Shown: positions 9,108 to 18,602, numbered from the stretch's first letter. The stretch is DNA of 64,000 nt from Okeania sp034190295 (GCA_034190295.1 JAXHSW010000006.1:37138-101137); one strand, 5' to 3'. The notes: generated from the sequence alone by a model not told the origin. A program made the numbers and translations.

Positions 9108-9258
9108 GGGCTTACCGATCTAATATCAAAGCATTGATAGATAAAGGTTTTAGCATTTTTTTGTCTAAAAAAGTGCCAGCCGATCGGCTTTTTGAACTCA
9201 AAAAGCTAGTATTTTGGGACGATTATGGCAGAACAATCTTGGGACAATTTTTCCGACT
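9108..9258 (+). repeat. Dispersed repeat family E, copy 1
   Basis: About 150 bases starting GGGCTTACCGATCTAAT and including TTTTTTTGTCTAAAAAAGT and CTAGTATTTTGGGACGATTA. A second copy lies at 30356-30512. Both are followed by CTCCTGTCTTCCC. Neither copy holds an intact reading frame. Confidence 0.75.
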
Positions 9259-9413
9259 ACCTCCTAATTAATTCCCATTTCTCCTGTCTTCCCCTCCTGG
9301 GAGGGGCTAGGGGTGGGTTGTCTCCTGTCTCCTACCCCTACTAAAAGACTTGATGAGCGCAAACCCTAATTAATTATTAATTATTAATTATTAATTATTA
9401 ATTAGGGTTTGTA

Positions 9414-9809
9414 TTACTCACCTTTGATTTGAGCCATCATTGCTGCATCATCCCAATAAGAAGATACTTGTTTAATTTTACCATTTTCATTAATTTCAAA
9501 TATACTAATTCCTTCTGCAATTCCCCGATTACCATTTTTTCCCACTCCTTGCATCGTCCATTTAACTGCTGCTCCATTATCTACAATAAATATATTATTT
9601 GGTGTCAATTCTAGTTGGGCAAAAATCATTGATAATAGCTCAAAGAATTTCTGATAATCTGACTGCACATTACTGGGTGGTTTATCCACAGGGTCATAGA
9701 TAACACCGTCTTCAGCAAAGTTTTCTGCCCATGCTTCGGCATTCATCGCTGCCATATTTGTAAAATAAGAATTGACTACTTTTTCGATAATTTCTTTTGT
9801 CATTTTCAA
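9414..9809 (-). CDS. SnoaL-like / NTF2-fold protein
   Basis: 131 residues matching the SnoaL-like (NTF2 superfamily) pattern: an N-terminal helix (IEKVVNSYFTNMAAMNAEAWAE), the early motif FAEDGVIYDP, then alternating strands with VKWTMQG and a terminal ISIFEINENGKIKQVSSYWD. Members form a small cone-shaped pocket and range from polyketide cyclases and isomerases to ligand-binding proteins, so the substrate cannot be read from sequence. The second Met (residue 3) is an alternative start. It stands alone between repeat elements, with no polyketide genes nearby. Confidence 0.85.
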   Translation of the reverse strand: MKMTKEIIEKVVNSYFTNMAAMNAEAWAENFAEDGVIYDPVDKPPSNVQSDYQKFFELLSMIFAQLELTPNNIFIVDNGAAVKWTMQGVGKNGNRGIAEGISIFEINENGKIKQVSSYWDDAAMMAQIKGE

Positions 9810-10039
9810 GTTTTCTTTTAATCGGTGTTTGTCATCTAAATCATTTTTATAATACCAAGTTAAGATAATTAGTTAAAATCAATTTTTTTTTAATGGCCAG
9901 ATAAGCAGATTAAGAATATCATACTAAATCCAGTTTATACAGCATCCTTTTATCAAGATTTATAGCAGTTGAAGCAAAGGGTACACACATATCAAAATCC
10001 TCAACAATTAATAATTAATAATTAATAATTAATAATTAT

Positions 10040-10136
10040 ATTACCTCTCCTTGAAAAGAAGAGGATTGATTCAAAGGAAAAGTTTTTTCTTTTTTCCCCT
10101 TAAAAGGGGAGGCTTTAAACCACAATTTATCGGTAA
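10040..10136 (+). repeat. Dispersed repeat family B, copy 2
   Basis: ATTACCTCTCCTTGAAAAG at the left, CCCCTTAAAAGGGGAGGC in the middle and ATCGGTAAAATT at the right, the consensus layout of family B. Confidence 0.85.
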
Positions 10137-10139
10137 AAT

Positions 10140-10890
10140 TCACACAACGCAAGATTTTTCCTTCTTCCTTCTTCCTTCTTCCTTCTTCCTCCTTCCTTCT
10201 TCCTTCTTCCTTCTGCTATATATAACTTTTCTTTGTTTATTATTCCACAAAAAAANNNNNNNNNNNNNNNNNNNNNNNNNNNNNNNNNNNNNNNNNNNNN
10301 NNNNNNNNNNNNNNNNNNNNNNNNNNNNNNNNNNNNNNNNNNNNNNNNNNNNNNNAAAATATAGTATATTAAATGTGGGCCATCTGTAACCAGTCAAATA
10401 TTTGATCTAATTGCTTCAATGTGACAAGACCATATTGCCAAAGTATCATCGGTAATTGATTTGAGTCTTCTTCCTGAAAATTCACACAACGCAAGATTTT
10501 TCCTTCTTCCTTCTTCCTTCTTCCTTCTTCCTCCTTCCTTCTTCCTTCTTCCTTCTGCTATATATAACTTTTCTTTGTTTATTATTCCACAAAAAAAAGG
10601 GAGTAATCTTGCTGAAAAAGTTAGCTGAAATACTCCCTTGTTTAATTCAAAGTTTTTATTAAATTTAGTTTTTATGATTTTTCTTGGTTTAAAACCCAAT
10701 TCATACCTCCTTAAATATCACTTCAGTTGTATTACCAGGGTTAAGATATCTATGGCCTAGATAATTCAGAAAATATAGTATATTAAATGTGGGCCATCTG
10801 TAACCAGTCAAATATTTGATCTAATTGCTTCAATGTGACAAGACCATATTGCCAAAGTATCATCGGTAATTGATTTGAGTCTTCTTCCTG
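10140..10890. other. Assembly-duplicated segments around a scaffold gap
   Basis: Segment X (about 10140-10255, an imperfect CTTCCTT array ending in an A-run) is repeated at about 10484-10599. Segment Y (10356-10476) is repeated at 10771-10890, where it is the 3' end of the DUF2949 gene. The order is X, gap, Y, X, unique, Y. This is best explained as a contig-end overlap that was scaffolded instead of merged. The first Y copy and reading frames through it are therefore probably artefacts. Confidence 0.75.
10256..10355. other. Scaffold gap (100 N)
   Basis: Placeholder gap between two ends whose sequences are both repeated within the next 540 bases. Confidence 0.97.
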
Positions 10891-10977
10891 GTGTCGTAAA
10901 GCAATGGCGATCGCTGAATCAGAGATGGACAATTCCCACTTTAAGAATTTGATTAACTGAGCTTGTTTTGTAGACAT
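10783..10977 (-). CDS. DUF2949 family protein
   Basis: 64 residues with the pattern I associate with the cyanobacterial DUF2949 family: an N-terminal helix (QAQLIKFLKWELSISDSAIAIALRHQEED) followed by QLPMILWQYGLVTLKQLDQIFDWL. The function is unknown; the compact all-helical form resembles small regulators or adaptors. The ATG follows an AT-rich leader. The last 40 codons are also present at 10394-10476 beside a scaffold gap, which is probably an assembly artefact, not a second gene. Confidence 0.8.
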   Translation of the reverse strand: MSTKQAQLIKFLKWELSISDSAIAIALRHQEEDSNQLPMILWQYGLVTLKQLDQIFDWLQMAHI

Positions 10978-11899
10978 GATTAAAAGTTTTCTCCAGTAAT
11001 ATATTAAAAAATTTTAAATTGGTTTGATTTGATAATCACGATACCTAGTATCAATTATTATCTGGCGAGCCTCAATGACTCACATCTTTTAATCATGTGA
11101 CATTTCTCAATTTTGATTATGATGCAAATCACAATTTTGTTGTATAGAACACTAAACTCTAGTTCTAAAAGTTAGTCACCCTTGAGTATTTTTGATAAAG
11201 CATTGATACATTTCAACATTTATAAATAATTATTAATTTGATTATCAATTGATATAGATGAAAAATATGCTTTTTTCATAAGTAGCATATATAAAGTAAA
11301 TGTCTAATCAAATGAGTATATATTCACTATCCGATATTCTCTGATTTAAAATCTCATAATACTGTGTAGCTTGTGGGATGATGTAGGTATTTTATCAATT
11401 TATTACAAGAAACTATAATTACATCACCAATTACATCACCATCAGTAATATTACTGATGTAGGCAATAATAGCTTTGATTACTTATATCTATAGCAATCC
11501 GTGCAGAGGTTGCGACAAATCAAAAAGTAGAAAAAAAACTGAAACTCCCGCCTGTTGCCTGTTGCCTGTTCCCTAAAAGCGGTAAGATTTTTATGCACGA
11601 ATAAAATAGGATTGCTATAGATGTTGTGGTAGATATGCATAGATAGAGAATAATGAGAAAAACCTTTCTTATCTAAGATTTATTATCAATAGACATCTCC
11701 TCCATACATAGGGAGTAGGGAGTAGGGAACCCACCCGCGGGCCCCTCCCTGGAGGGGAATAATTGATAATTTCTGTACAATAATTGATTTTATTTTTTAT
11801 TATTGAAGAGGTCTAATATATGTATCAATATATGTCCTAACCAACCCTTTCGCGTGCTATAGTTAATAGGCCATCGAAGTCCATTAAATACGAGAAAAT
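10978..11899. other. Long gap, no gene recognised
   Basis: About 920 AT-rich bases. Contains two adjacent ATTACATCACCA direct repeats near 11421-11442, a short TTGCCTG heptamer run near 11549 and an inverted motif flanking it (CTATAGCAATCC near 11492, GGATTGCTATAG near 11610) that bounds about 130 bases, like a small inverted-end element. No intact reading frame with recognisable homology. Confidence 0.45.
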
Positions 11900-12418
11900 C
11901 TATTTACCTGGTTTAGAAGACTGCTTAATTTGTGGTTCGGCAGATTTTAGTGCTTGGTCTAAGATAATGCGAGCTTCTTCTGCTTTCTCTCTTGCTTCTC
12001 TATAACGCAAATTAGCCACAGCAAAAGTTTTCAACACCTTAAAACCATCTTTAAGATTAGCAATTTCTTCAACAGTGACAGCTTCATCTGTAAATAACAC
12101 CTCAATTGCAGAACGAATCTTTAGTGCTTCCTCCCTTGATTCTACAACCTTAATCTTCAGCGCTGCTAAATCGCTAAGTATTTGTACTGCTTGAGCAACA
12201 GCTTCTTCTTCCTCAGAGGCAATTTCCTTTGATTCTTTTGATTCTTTGACCTCAATAAATTGCTCTGGACTAAATCCATTTTCTAATTCTGTTAGTATTT
12301 CGCCAGAGTCCATCATTTCCACAAGCTTATCCATAGCTTTCTGACGGGCCCGGGGTGATTCTTTCCCCCTAACAGTTATAATCGTATCTGGATTTTGAGG
12401 CAAGGTATAACTAACCAT
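11900..12418 (-). CDS. Hypothetical helical protein
   Basis: 172 residues. The first about 45 residues (MVSYTLPQNPDTIITVRG, then SPRARQKAMDKLVEMMDSG) look folded. The remainder is strongly helical, Glu/Lys/Ala-rich and likely coiled coil, with an internal KESKESKEIASEEEEA stretch and a basic tail. No signal peptide, membrane segment or catalytic motif is seen. I do not recognise a family. Composition and codon use resemble neighbouring genes, and the frame is clean over its full length, which supports a real gene. It is divergent from the sensor kinase gene at 12743, sharing about 320 bases of upstream region. Confidence 0.7.
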   Translation of the reverse strand: MVSYTLPQNPDTIITVRGKESPRARQKAMDKLVEMMDSGEILTELENGFSPEQFIEVKESKESKEIASEEEEAVAQAVQILSDLAALKIKVVESREEALKIRSAIEVLFTDEAVTVEEIANLKDGFKVLKTFAVANLRYREAREKAEEARIILDQALKSAEPQIKQSSKPGK

Positions 12419-12742
12419 AGTTTGACTAACAATTTAGGTATAAATATAACCAATATTACAGTAAAAATAATCATACCATTTTAGGTCGAACTCGCTGTAA
12501 ATAATTAATAAATTTTGTTACCCTAAATTATTGTGAATGACAAGTGAAAAAAAATTGTAGTTGGGTGAAATTTCACCTACTATAGGCATCCTAGATAGAA
12601 TATGAACATTAGCTATGTCTCAAGAGAAGTAACTCTCTGAGATAACTAAAATTTGTTCAAAACTTATTTAGGATAGCTATACTACAATATTCTGATGTAC
12701 AAAGTCTATGACTTAAATTATGATATTTTAATCTAACTAGCT

Positions 12743-14725
12743 ATGCTAAATGGATGGCTGAAAATACTACAGAGACGATCCCCTATGGATAAAATACTGA
12801 GCTATTTGGATAGTGCTAACCCTACTTCTGAAAATTGCACAGACTTAACAAATGTTTCATATCCAGAGTGGCAAAATCGTTTTTTGATTGCTCGATTAAA
12901 TTTAACATTGTGGCTAGCTTTTTTCTTCTTCTTGAGTAGAAGTATACTCAGTTTAATTTTCTTCAAATTAGGCAAATATCCTCCTTTAGAAGAGTGGGAA
13001 ATTGCCATAATTTTAGTAGATTTTACCCTACTTGGTTGTATATTGCTACTACGAACTTCTTGGGGTAGTCGTCATGTTGGTCTAATATTTCTCTGTTTTT
13101 CTTGGTCTGTAACTACGATCGAGCAAATTTCAGGTACAGTTACAGGAAATGTTAATCCTGAGTTTTTTGCCTGGATGTTGATTTTCTTTTCTCAGGCAAC
13201 TTTAATTCCGGTGAGATGGTTTTTACATCTAATATCCCAGATTACTATATTAGGCTATTACTTCGGTGTCAATAGAATTCTCGGTTTGGATGTAGCACCC
13301 TTAGATTGGAATTTGATGACAATGTGTCTGGGAATTTTCTGGATATGTTTAATTTGTGACATTTCTGTATATTTATATGAATCTTTGCACAAAACTGAGT
13401 TTAATACTAGATTAAAATTAGAGGCAGCATATCAAGAACGAGATTCAACTGAGGCCAAATATCGTAGCATCTTTGATAATTCAGTTGAAGGTATTTTTCG
13501 GTCTACACCAGATGGGAATTACCTTTATGGTAATCCTGCTTTAGCCAAAATATTTGGTTATGACTCGCCAGAAGAAATGATGGCAAAAATTACTGATATT
13601 GGCAAACAAATCTATGTTAACTCTAACTCTAGAGATGAATTTATTGATTTAATTAACAGGGATGGAAGTGTATTAAAGTTTGAGTATCAAGCTTATCGTG
13701 CCGATGGGAATGTCATTTGGGTTTCTGAGAATGCAAAAGCAGTGCGCGATCCAGAAGGTAATTTAATTGCTTATGAAGGTGATATTGAAGATATTACAGA
13801 GCGCAAGTGGGCAGAAACTGAGACAAATAAAGCACTAGAAAAAGGAAAAGAATTGAATCAACTTAAATCTCAATTTATTTCCATGGCATCCCATGAATTC
13901 CGTACTCCTTTAACTACTATATTAGCTTCTGCAGAAGCATTAGAACACTATAGTCATAAATGGAATGAAGAAAAAAAACTGACTTATCTACATCGAATAC
14001 AAGCTAAAGCTCAACACATGACAGGATTGCTTAATGATATGTTAGTTATAGGCAAAAAAGAATCAGGTAAGTTTGATTTTAACCCGGCACCATTAGATTT
14101 GGAAAATTTCTGTCGAGATGTCATAGAAAATATTAAACTCAGTATTGATAATCAATATAAGCTTGATTTTTTGCTTCAAGAATCCCAAGAATTAATAACA
14201 AAAATTTCTGAAAAAAATGGAATTAATCGAAGTCTTTTAAATATTATTCAGCCGGATTCAATTCAGCAAGAACTAAGACAAAATGATACTATCTGTAATG
14301 TTCCACCAGAATCACAAAATGAATCTAAGGAACAAATGTTAGAATCTGTTTTAATAGATGAAAAGCTATTGGGACATATTCTATCCAATTTACTTTGGAA
14401 TGCAGTCAAATATTCGCACCAAGGTGGTCATATTTTTCTCAAACTTTCTTACTTAAATAACTATGCAATTTTTCAAATTCAAGATGAAGGTATGGGAATT
14501 CCAGCAGCAGAACAAAAATATTTATTTGACTCTTTCTACCGCGCTCAAAATGCTATTAATATTTCTGGTACAGGATTAGGACTTACTATTGTCAAAAATT
14601 TTGTAGATTTACACAGAGGTAAAATTTTTGTCGAAAGTGAGGTAGGGGTAGGAACTACATTTACTGTTATATTACCGTTGAATTTAGAAAAGGAAAATAT
14701 AGATGAAAACAATTCTAGTGATTGA
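12743..14725 (+). CDS. Membrane PAS-domain sensor histidine kinase
   Basis: The 660-residue protein has five to six hydrophobic segments (about residues 52-74, 86-103, 111-125, 142-175 and 190-212). A PAS domain follows at about 235-355 (YRSIFDNSVEGIFRSTPDGNY), then a HisKA domain with phospho-accepting H384 in MASHEFRTPL. The HATPase part has the N box (LSNLLWNAVKYS), DEGMGIP and GTGLGL. An acidic insert of about 50 residues lies between HisKA and HATPase. It would sense a membrane or PAS-bound signal and phosphorylate a response regulator. Its 3' end overlaps the next gene by 23 bases, so the two are co-translated and the next product is the likely partner. The ATG at 12785 is an alternative start. 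Confidence 0.93.
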   Translation: MLNGWLKILQRRSPMDKILSYLDSANPTSENCTDLTNVSYPEWQNRFLIARLNLTLWLAFFFFLSRSILSLIFFKLGKYPPLEEWEIAIILVDFTLLGCILLLRTSWGSRHVGLIFLCFSWSVTTIEQISGTVTGNVNPEFFAWMLIFFSQATLIPVRWFLHLISQITILGYYFGVNRILGLDVAPLDWNLMTMCLGIFWICLICDISVYLYESLHKTEFNTRLKLEAAYQERDSTEAKYRSIFDNSVEGIFRSTPDGNYLYGNPALAKIFGYDSPEEMMAKITDIGKQIYVNSNSRDEFIDLINRDGSVLKFEYQAYRADGNVIWVSENAKAVRDPEGNLIAYEGDIEDITERKWAETETNKALEKGKELNQLKSQFISMASHEFRTPLTTILASAEALEHYSHKWNEEKKLTYLHRIQAKAQHMTGLLNDMLVIGKKESGKFDFNPAPLDLENFCRDVIENIKLSIDNQYKLDFLLQESQELITKISEKNGINRSLLNIIQPDSIQQELRQNDTICNVPPESQNESKEQMLESVLIDEKLLGHILSNLLWNAVKYSHQGGHIFLKLSYLNNYAIFQIQDEGMGIPAAEQKYLFDSFYRAQNAINISGTGLGLTIVKNFVDLHRGKIFVESEVGVGTTFTVILPLNLEKENIDENNSSD

Positions 14726-15812
14726 AGATGAACAAGTAATTTTAGAAATAATTACAGATGTTTTAGAAGCAGAAAATTTTGTAGTAATAGGGGCAGAAAA
14801 TGGTAAAATAGGAGCAGAAAAAGCTCTAGAAATTGTTCCAGATTTAATTATTTGTGATGTAATGATGCCAGAACTTGATGGTTATGGAGTATTAAAATTA
14901 TTACGGAAAAATTTAGTAACAGAAGCAATTCCATTTATTTTTCTGACTGCAAAATCTACAAAAGCCGATTTAAGAGAGGGAATGGAATTAGGAGCTGACG
15001 ATTACTTGACAAAGCCTTTTACCAGAGATGAATTAATGAAGGCAATTAATACTAGGTTAGAAAAACATGGAACTATTCAAAGAAAAACTCAAGAACAACT
15101 AGATGAATTAAGAAGTAGTATAACTTTATCTCTACCTCACGAACTACGCACTCCACTCAATGGAATTATTGGTTCTTCCAATTTTATTATTGAAGAGTTT
15201 GAAGACTTAGAAAAGGATGAAATTTTAGAAATGGTAGAAAATATTCACATTTCTGCCCACCGTTTATATCGACTAATCCAGAATTTTTTACTATATGCAG
15301 ATTTAGAGCTATTATCACGGGATCGAGAGAGATTAAAATTATTTGTCACAGGTTCTCTTGGTAATCCTAAGTCAATAATTAGAGAGGTTGCTATCGAAAA
15401 AGCAAAAAGTTTTAATCGCTTAAAAGACTTAGAAATCACATCAGAAAATACTGATTTAAAAATATCTGAGCCTAACTTTAAAAAAGTTGTAGATGAATTG
15501 TTAGACAATGCCTTTAAATTTTCTTCTTTCGGAACAAAAGTTAAGGTAATAGGTAGATTAGTTAATCATGTTTTTGCAGTTAATATTATAGATAGTGGTA
15601 AAGGGATGAATGCTAATGAAATTTCTAATATGGGAGCTTATAAACAATTTAATCGTAAAATATATGAGCAACAAGGATCGGGCTTAGGTCTCACTATTGC
15701 TAAACAAATTATTGAATTACATAATGGTAAGTTAACGATCCAAAGTATTCCTTTAGAAAAAACCACTGTAACTATTTTTCTCCCTATAAAGGAAACAGAA
15801 AAAGGCTGTTAA
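14703..15812 (+). CDS. Response regulator fused to a histidine-kinase module
   Basis: 369 residues. An N-terminal receiver domain (residues 1-120) has D9/E10, phospho-acceptor D52 in CDVMMPELDG, T82 and K104 in LTKPF. A HisKA-like helix pair follows with H146 in LPHELRTPLNGI, then a HATPase domain with DELLDNAFKFS, DSGKGM and GSGLGL. This receiver-then-kinase order is common in cyanobacterial phosphorelays. The receiver probably takes phosphate from the kinase encoded just upstream, with which it overlaps by 23 bases. There is no DNA-binding output domain, so the signal must pass on to an unlinked regulator. Confidence 0.92.
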   Translation: MKTILVIEDEQVILEIITDVLEAENFVVIGAENGKIGAEKALEIVPDLIICDVMMPELDGYGVLKLLRKNLVTEAIPFIFLTAKSTKADLREGMELGADDYLTKPFTRDELMKAINTRLEKHGTIQRKTQEQLDELRSSITLSLPHELRTPLNGIIGSSNFIIEEFEDLEKDEILEMVENIHISAHRLYRLIQNFLLYADLELLSRDRERLKLFVTGSLGNPKSIIREVAIEKAKSFNRLKDLEITSENTDLKISEPNFKKVVDELLDNAFKFSSFGTKVKVIGRLVNHVFAVNIIDSGKGMNANEISNMGAYKQFNRKIYEQQGSGLGLTIAKQIIELHNGKLTIQSIPLEKTTVTIFLPIKETEKGC

Positions 15813-15902
15813 ATTATGAGTTTATTTCTAACTGCAAATTTTATATTCATAGTTCATGCTTTAAATGGATAAAACCATTTTTATAGCAATTCCCAAAAAG
15901 AG

Positions 15903-15984
15903 TGAGGTACACGCATTCGTTGGTTTTAGGGAACAGGGAACAGGGAATAGGGAATAGAAGACAAATAACGATAGGTGTACCTCG
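15903..15984. repeat. Short inverted-end repeat, family D
   Basis: TGAGGTAC at the left and GTACCTCG at the right bound an interior with GGGAACAGGGAA-type short repeats. Confidence 0.55.
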
Positions 15985-16069
15985 CACTTACTGAGAAACA
16001 CTATATATGTAAGGAGAGAAAAATGTTTTTTACATTTTTTGGAGTAGAGAAGTAGGGGAGTGGGGGAGA

Positions 16070-16195
16070 AGTCATTTCAGTTATCAGTTATCAGTTATCA
16101 GTATTTCTGCTTCGGAGGAGGCTTGACATAAGAAATGCTCTTTTTTTTATCCCCTTAAAAGGAGGCGCATACCCACAAATTTTCGGTAAGAGCGC
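16070..16195 (+). repeat. Dispersed repeat family A, copy 2
   Basis: GTCATTTCAG with three CAGTTAT heptamers, then CAGTATTTC, a TTTTTTTTATCCCCTT core and a right end that diverges (GGAGGCGCATACCC), the same altered right end as the copy at 44131. Confidence 0.8.
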
Positions 16196-16354
16196 GATAG
16201 AACTCCTTTCCACGCTCCGCGTTAACGTTTGCGCCCTTCATTCCCATAGAATGCGTTGTGCGCCAGCAAACAAAAAACTTTCTCCTTCTACTCCTCTTTA
16301 TTTCCTCTTGACTCCTGACTCCTGACTCAGTCCTTCCCCTCCTGAGAGGGGTTA

Positions 16355-16491
16355 TATAGAATCCGGTTATATAGTATATGTTGATAATTTCTTAAATTAC
16401 TTCAATATTTAATCTCCCCGACTCCCCTACTCCCCCACTCCCCCACTCCCCTACTCCCAACTATACAATAACTATTCAACCGGATTCTATA
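16355..16491. mobile_element. 137-bp MITE-like element with 14-bp inverted ends and TTA duplication
   Basis: Left end TATAGAATCCGGTT and right end AACCGGATTCTATA are perfect inverted repeats. TTA flanks both ends (16352-16354, 16492-16494). Removing the element plus one TTA restores GAGGGGTTAGGGGTGGG, a sequence found uninterrupted elsewhere in the window (for example near 43184). This is a filled site against an empty site. The interior is non-coding, with CCCCACTCC repeats. Confidence 0.8.
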
Positions 16492-16579
16492 TTAGGGGTG
16501 GGTTAACTCCTAAGTAATTAAGATTAATATCATACCCTAATTGACCAACGCCTAAAATATTAATGGAAAATTATTAACA

Positions 16580-16822
16580 ATGAAAGAAAAATTACTCAAC
16601 TGGTTAGATACATTTTTAGTGGCAGATGTATTTCTAGTAATAATTGGTTTTGCTTGGTTCGCGATCGCTGTGATTGGTCGTTATTCTGGAGTAGCTTTAG
16701 GTCTGGATCTTTGGCATAAATTATGGGAACCAGTATTTACTCCAGCTATCGGAATTTTGATGGGAGGTGCAATTCTCAGTGGCATAATTAAACAAATTAC
16801 TAAACGTTTAAATTCTAATTAA
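16580..16822 (+). CDS. Small membrane protein, unknown
   Basis: 80 residues with two hydrophobic segments (about 13-34, FLVADVFLVIIGFAWFAIAVIG, and 50-68, FTPAIGILMGGAILSGII), a Trp/His-containing loop (LDLWHKLWEP) and a basic C-terminus. This suits an inner-membrane protein with two helices. The frame is clean, and the ATG follows AATTATTAACA. I do not assign a function. It stands alone, with repeats on both sides. Confidence 0.65.
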   Translation: MKEKLLNWLDTFLVADVFLVIIGFAWFAIAVIGRYSGVALGLDLWHKLWEPVFTPAIGILMGGAILSGIIKQITKRLNSN

Positions 16823-17056
16823 CATCAAATTTGATTCATTAGACATCTCCAGAAAAGAGGGAGTAGTGCCGCTACGCGGAAGTTAAAAGTCAAAAGTTAA
16901 AAGTCAAAAGCTAAAAGTCAAAAGTATTGATTTCTAATTGTTTTATGATTTTGTAACTGGTCAGTTATTTCCGCTATTCTGCACTAGGAAGTAGGGAAAA
17001 ATAATTGATAGTTTCTGTGCGATAGTTAATTTTATTTTTTATTATTGAAGATATAT

Positions 17057-17155
17057 ATTACCGAAAAATTGTGGTTTAAAGCATCCCCTTTTAAGGGGAT
17101 AATAAATAAAATTTTTCATAATTAGTCAATCCTCTTCTTTTCAAGGATAGGTAAT
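17057..17155 (-). repeat. Dispersed repeat family B, copy 3
   Basis: Bounded by ATTACC and GGTAAT, with internal CCCCTTTTAAGGGG and the TCAATCCTCTTCTTTTCAAGG flank typical of the family. Confidence 0.8.
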
Positions 17156-17221
17156 TGTTAATTATTAATTATTCATTATTAATTATTCATTATTAATTGT
17201 TGAAAGCACTTTTTAGGATAG

Positions 17222-17291
17222 TGAGGTACAGTTTATTAATTCTCTGTTGCCTTCCGGAGCTGTTGCCTAAAGTCCTAAATTTTGTACCTCA
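17222..17291. repeat. Short inverted-end repeat, family D
   Basis: TGAGGTAC and GTACCTCA bound 54 bases; preceded by CACTTTTTAGGATAG. Confidence 0.55.
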
Positions 17292-17423
17292 CTAATTGTA
17301 AGCATTCCGGAGGAAATGCTTACCACTAATTCCGAAACTGCTGTAATAATAGAAAAAACTTTCTCTTTATTATTTTCGGCAAGTTTATTTCACCTTTTGT
17401 ATTCCTTATTCTTCGTATTTATT

Positions 17424-17645
17424 ATGAAAAATTCAATTGAACAAGAAAAATTTAACCCTTGGAATTACAAACCTTGGTGGTGTCAACCCTGGTCAATACT
17501 TATGACAGGAATCGCTATTATTAGTGGTAGTTGGTTAGTGTTTAGAATTGTTTGGTTAACACTCATTATCTCTATTCCAATATTAGTTTGGATGGGATTT
17601 TTTCTGGTGATTTGGCCGAAATTAATGGCTGAATCGAGAATGTGA
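17424..17645 (+). CDS. Small Trp-rich membrane protein (DUF6737-like)
   Basis: 73 residues from the ATG at 17424. It starts MKNSIEQEKFNPW, continues NYKPWWCQPWSI, and has two hydrophobic stretches (ILMTGIAIISGSWLVF and LTLIISIPILVWMGFFLVIWP). This NPWxYKPWWCQPWSI pattern fits my memory of a cyanobacteria/plastid family of unknown function (DUF6737); the number should be checked. The frame extends upstream to an ATG at 17316, but that ATG lies within CATTCCGGAGGAAATGC, a dispersed motif also found at 46898. I therefore prefer the internal start. Confidence 0.7.
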   Translation: MKNSIEQEKFNPWNYKPWWCQPWSILMTGIAIISGSWLVFRIVWLTLIISIPILVWMGFFLVIWPKLMAESRM

Positions 17646-17709
17646 TAAAAGTTGATTTTTAGAGTCATATATTCAGCATAATTAGGTATTCAAAAATTAA
17701 TAATTAACA

Positions 17710-17798
17710 ATTACCTCTCCTTGAAAAGAAGAAGATTGACTCTTCAGGATTTTTTTATCCTTTAAAGGAGAGACTTTAAACCTTAATTATTCGGTAAA
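17710..17798 (+). repeat. Dispersed repeat family B, copy 4
   Basis: ATTACCTCTCCTTGAAAAG at the left, CCTTTAAAGG in the middle, CCTTAATTATTCGGTAAAA at the right; slightly shortened. Confidence 0.85.
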
Positions 17799-17829
17799 AT
17801 TTATATTAAATAAAAATGAGAAGCTCTCC

Positions 17830-18283
17830 ATGAAAAAAGTAGAATTTTATCAGTTATAAACAGAAGTATTAATAGTAGGAAAAGAAGCTTTAGCTGTCGA
17901 GCATAATGGTAAATTATTAGGATACTTTTATCTTAATTCCTTTGTGGCGCGGGAGTAGGGAGTAGGGAATAGAAAAGAAGAAAAAAAACTGTACCTTAGT
18001 AACTTGAGAAACGTCATAAGTTATTCAACGAGTAAAAATAATTGTTAATCAAGGAAGATTAAGCGAATCTGCTGGAAAGGAACAAATAGAAACAGCATTG
18101 ACAATAATTGAAACTCAAATAAATTTAATGTAAATCTCTTTTTATTATCATCTAGAAACTGAAGCTAGAAAGAGAATTCCTAAAGTTCTCAATGATGGGG
18201 AAGCTGTAGCTTTAGCATTATTTTTACTTGCTATTATTAGGATGGAAGATTATGATTTTTTTTATCAAAATAATTTGGTCTAA
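17830..18283 (+). pseudogene. Decayed toxin-antitoxin-like remnant
   Basis: A frame starting MKKVEFYQL at 17830 meets a stop, then continues EVLIVGKEALAVEHNGKLLGYFYLN, which resembles the N-terminus of prevent-host-death-type antitoxins. It is cut by a GGGAGTAGGGAGTAGG repeat with half of a family D element (GTACCTTAG). A later fragment ends AIIETQ-like plus stop, and a second fragment (LNDGEAVALALFLLAII) follows. Nothing here can make an intact protein. The family assignment is weak. Confidence 0.4.
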
Positions 18284-18325
18284 AACCCCACCTTTTATAG
18301 CAGTCGAAGCAAAGGTTAGGACAAG

Positions 18326-18467
18326 TCATTTCAGTTATCAGTTATCAGTACCTCTGCCTGTTTGCGCAGCATGACCTAGGAAAGTCAGAGGCTTGAAATA
18401 TTGAACTTGATTTTTTTTTATCCCCTTAAAAGGGGAGGCTTTGGACCTCATTTTTTGGTAAAAGCTT
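18326..18467 (+). repeat. Dispersed repeat family A, copy 3
   Basis: GTCATTTCAG with two CAGTTAT heptamers, CAGTACCTC, an internal GTTTGCGCAGCATGAC insert, CCCCTTAAAAGGGGAGGC and TTTTTTGGTAAAA. The family consensus is clearest here. Confidence 0.85.
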
Positions 18468-18532
18468 AAAACTCAGACAACATAATACTTTTTCTTCTTC
18501 CTTCTTCTTTCTTCCTTCTTTCTTCTGTTATA

Positions 18533-18602
18533 AGGCGAAATATTTTTGGAGGCTTGCTCAAATCCCCTACTTCCCCTCCACAGTCGGGGCCCGCGGGTGG
18601 GT
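18533..18602 (+). repeat. Partial dispersed repeat family C
   Basis: GGCGAAATATTTTTGGAGG, then TCAAATCCCCTACTTCCCC and GGGCCCGCGGGTGGGTTA. It lacks the left part seen in the copies at 43252 and 47236. Confidence 0.7.

Larger units (their letters stand above)
8876..9413. other. Repeat-filled gap (families B and E)
   Basis: Holds a purine microsatellite (GAAGGAAGAAGG-like), a family B element at 9005-9102, a family E element at 9108-9258 and an AATTATT heptamer run just before 9414. No gene is seen. Confidence 0.7.

Noticed and set aside
10394..10699. 101-codon minus-strand frame sharing DUF2949 codons
   Set aside because: It is a chimera of microsatellite and the duplicated segment beside a scaffold gap; the intact gene is at 10783-10977.
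17316..17423. Upstream extension of the small Trp-rich membrane protein
   Set aside because: Its ATG lies in a dispersed repeat motif, and the conserved NPWxYKPWW region starts after the internal Met.
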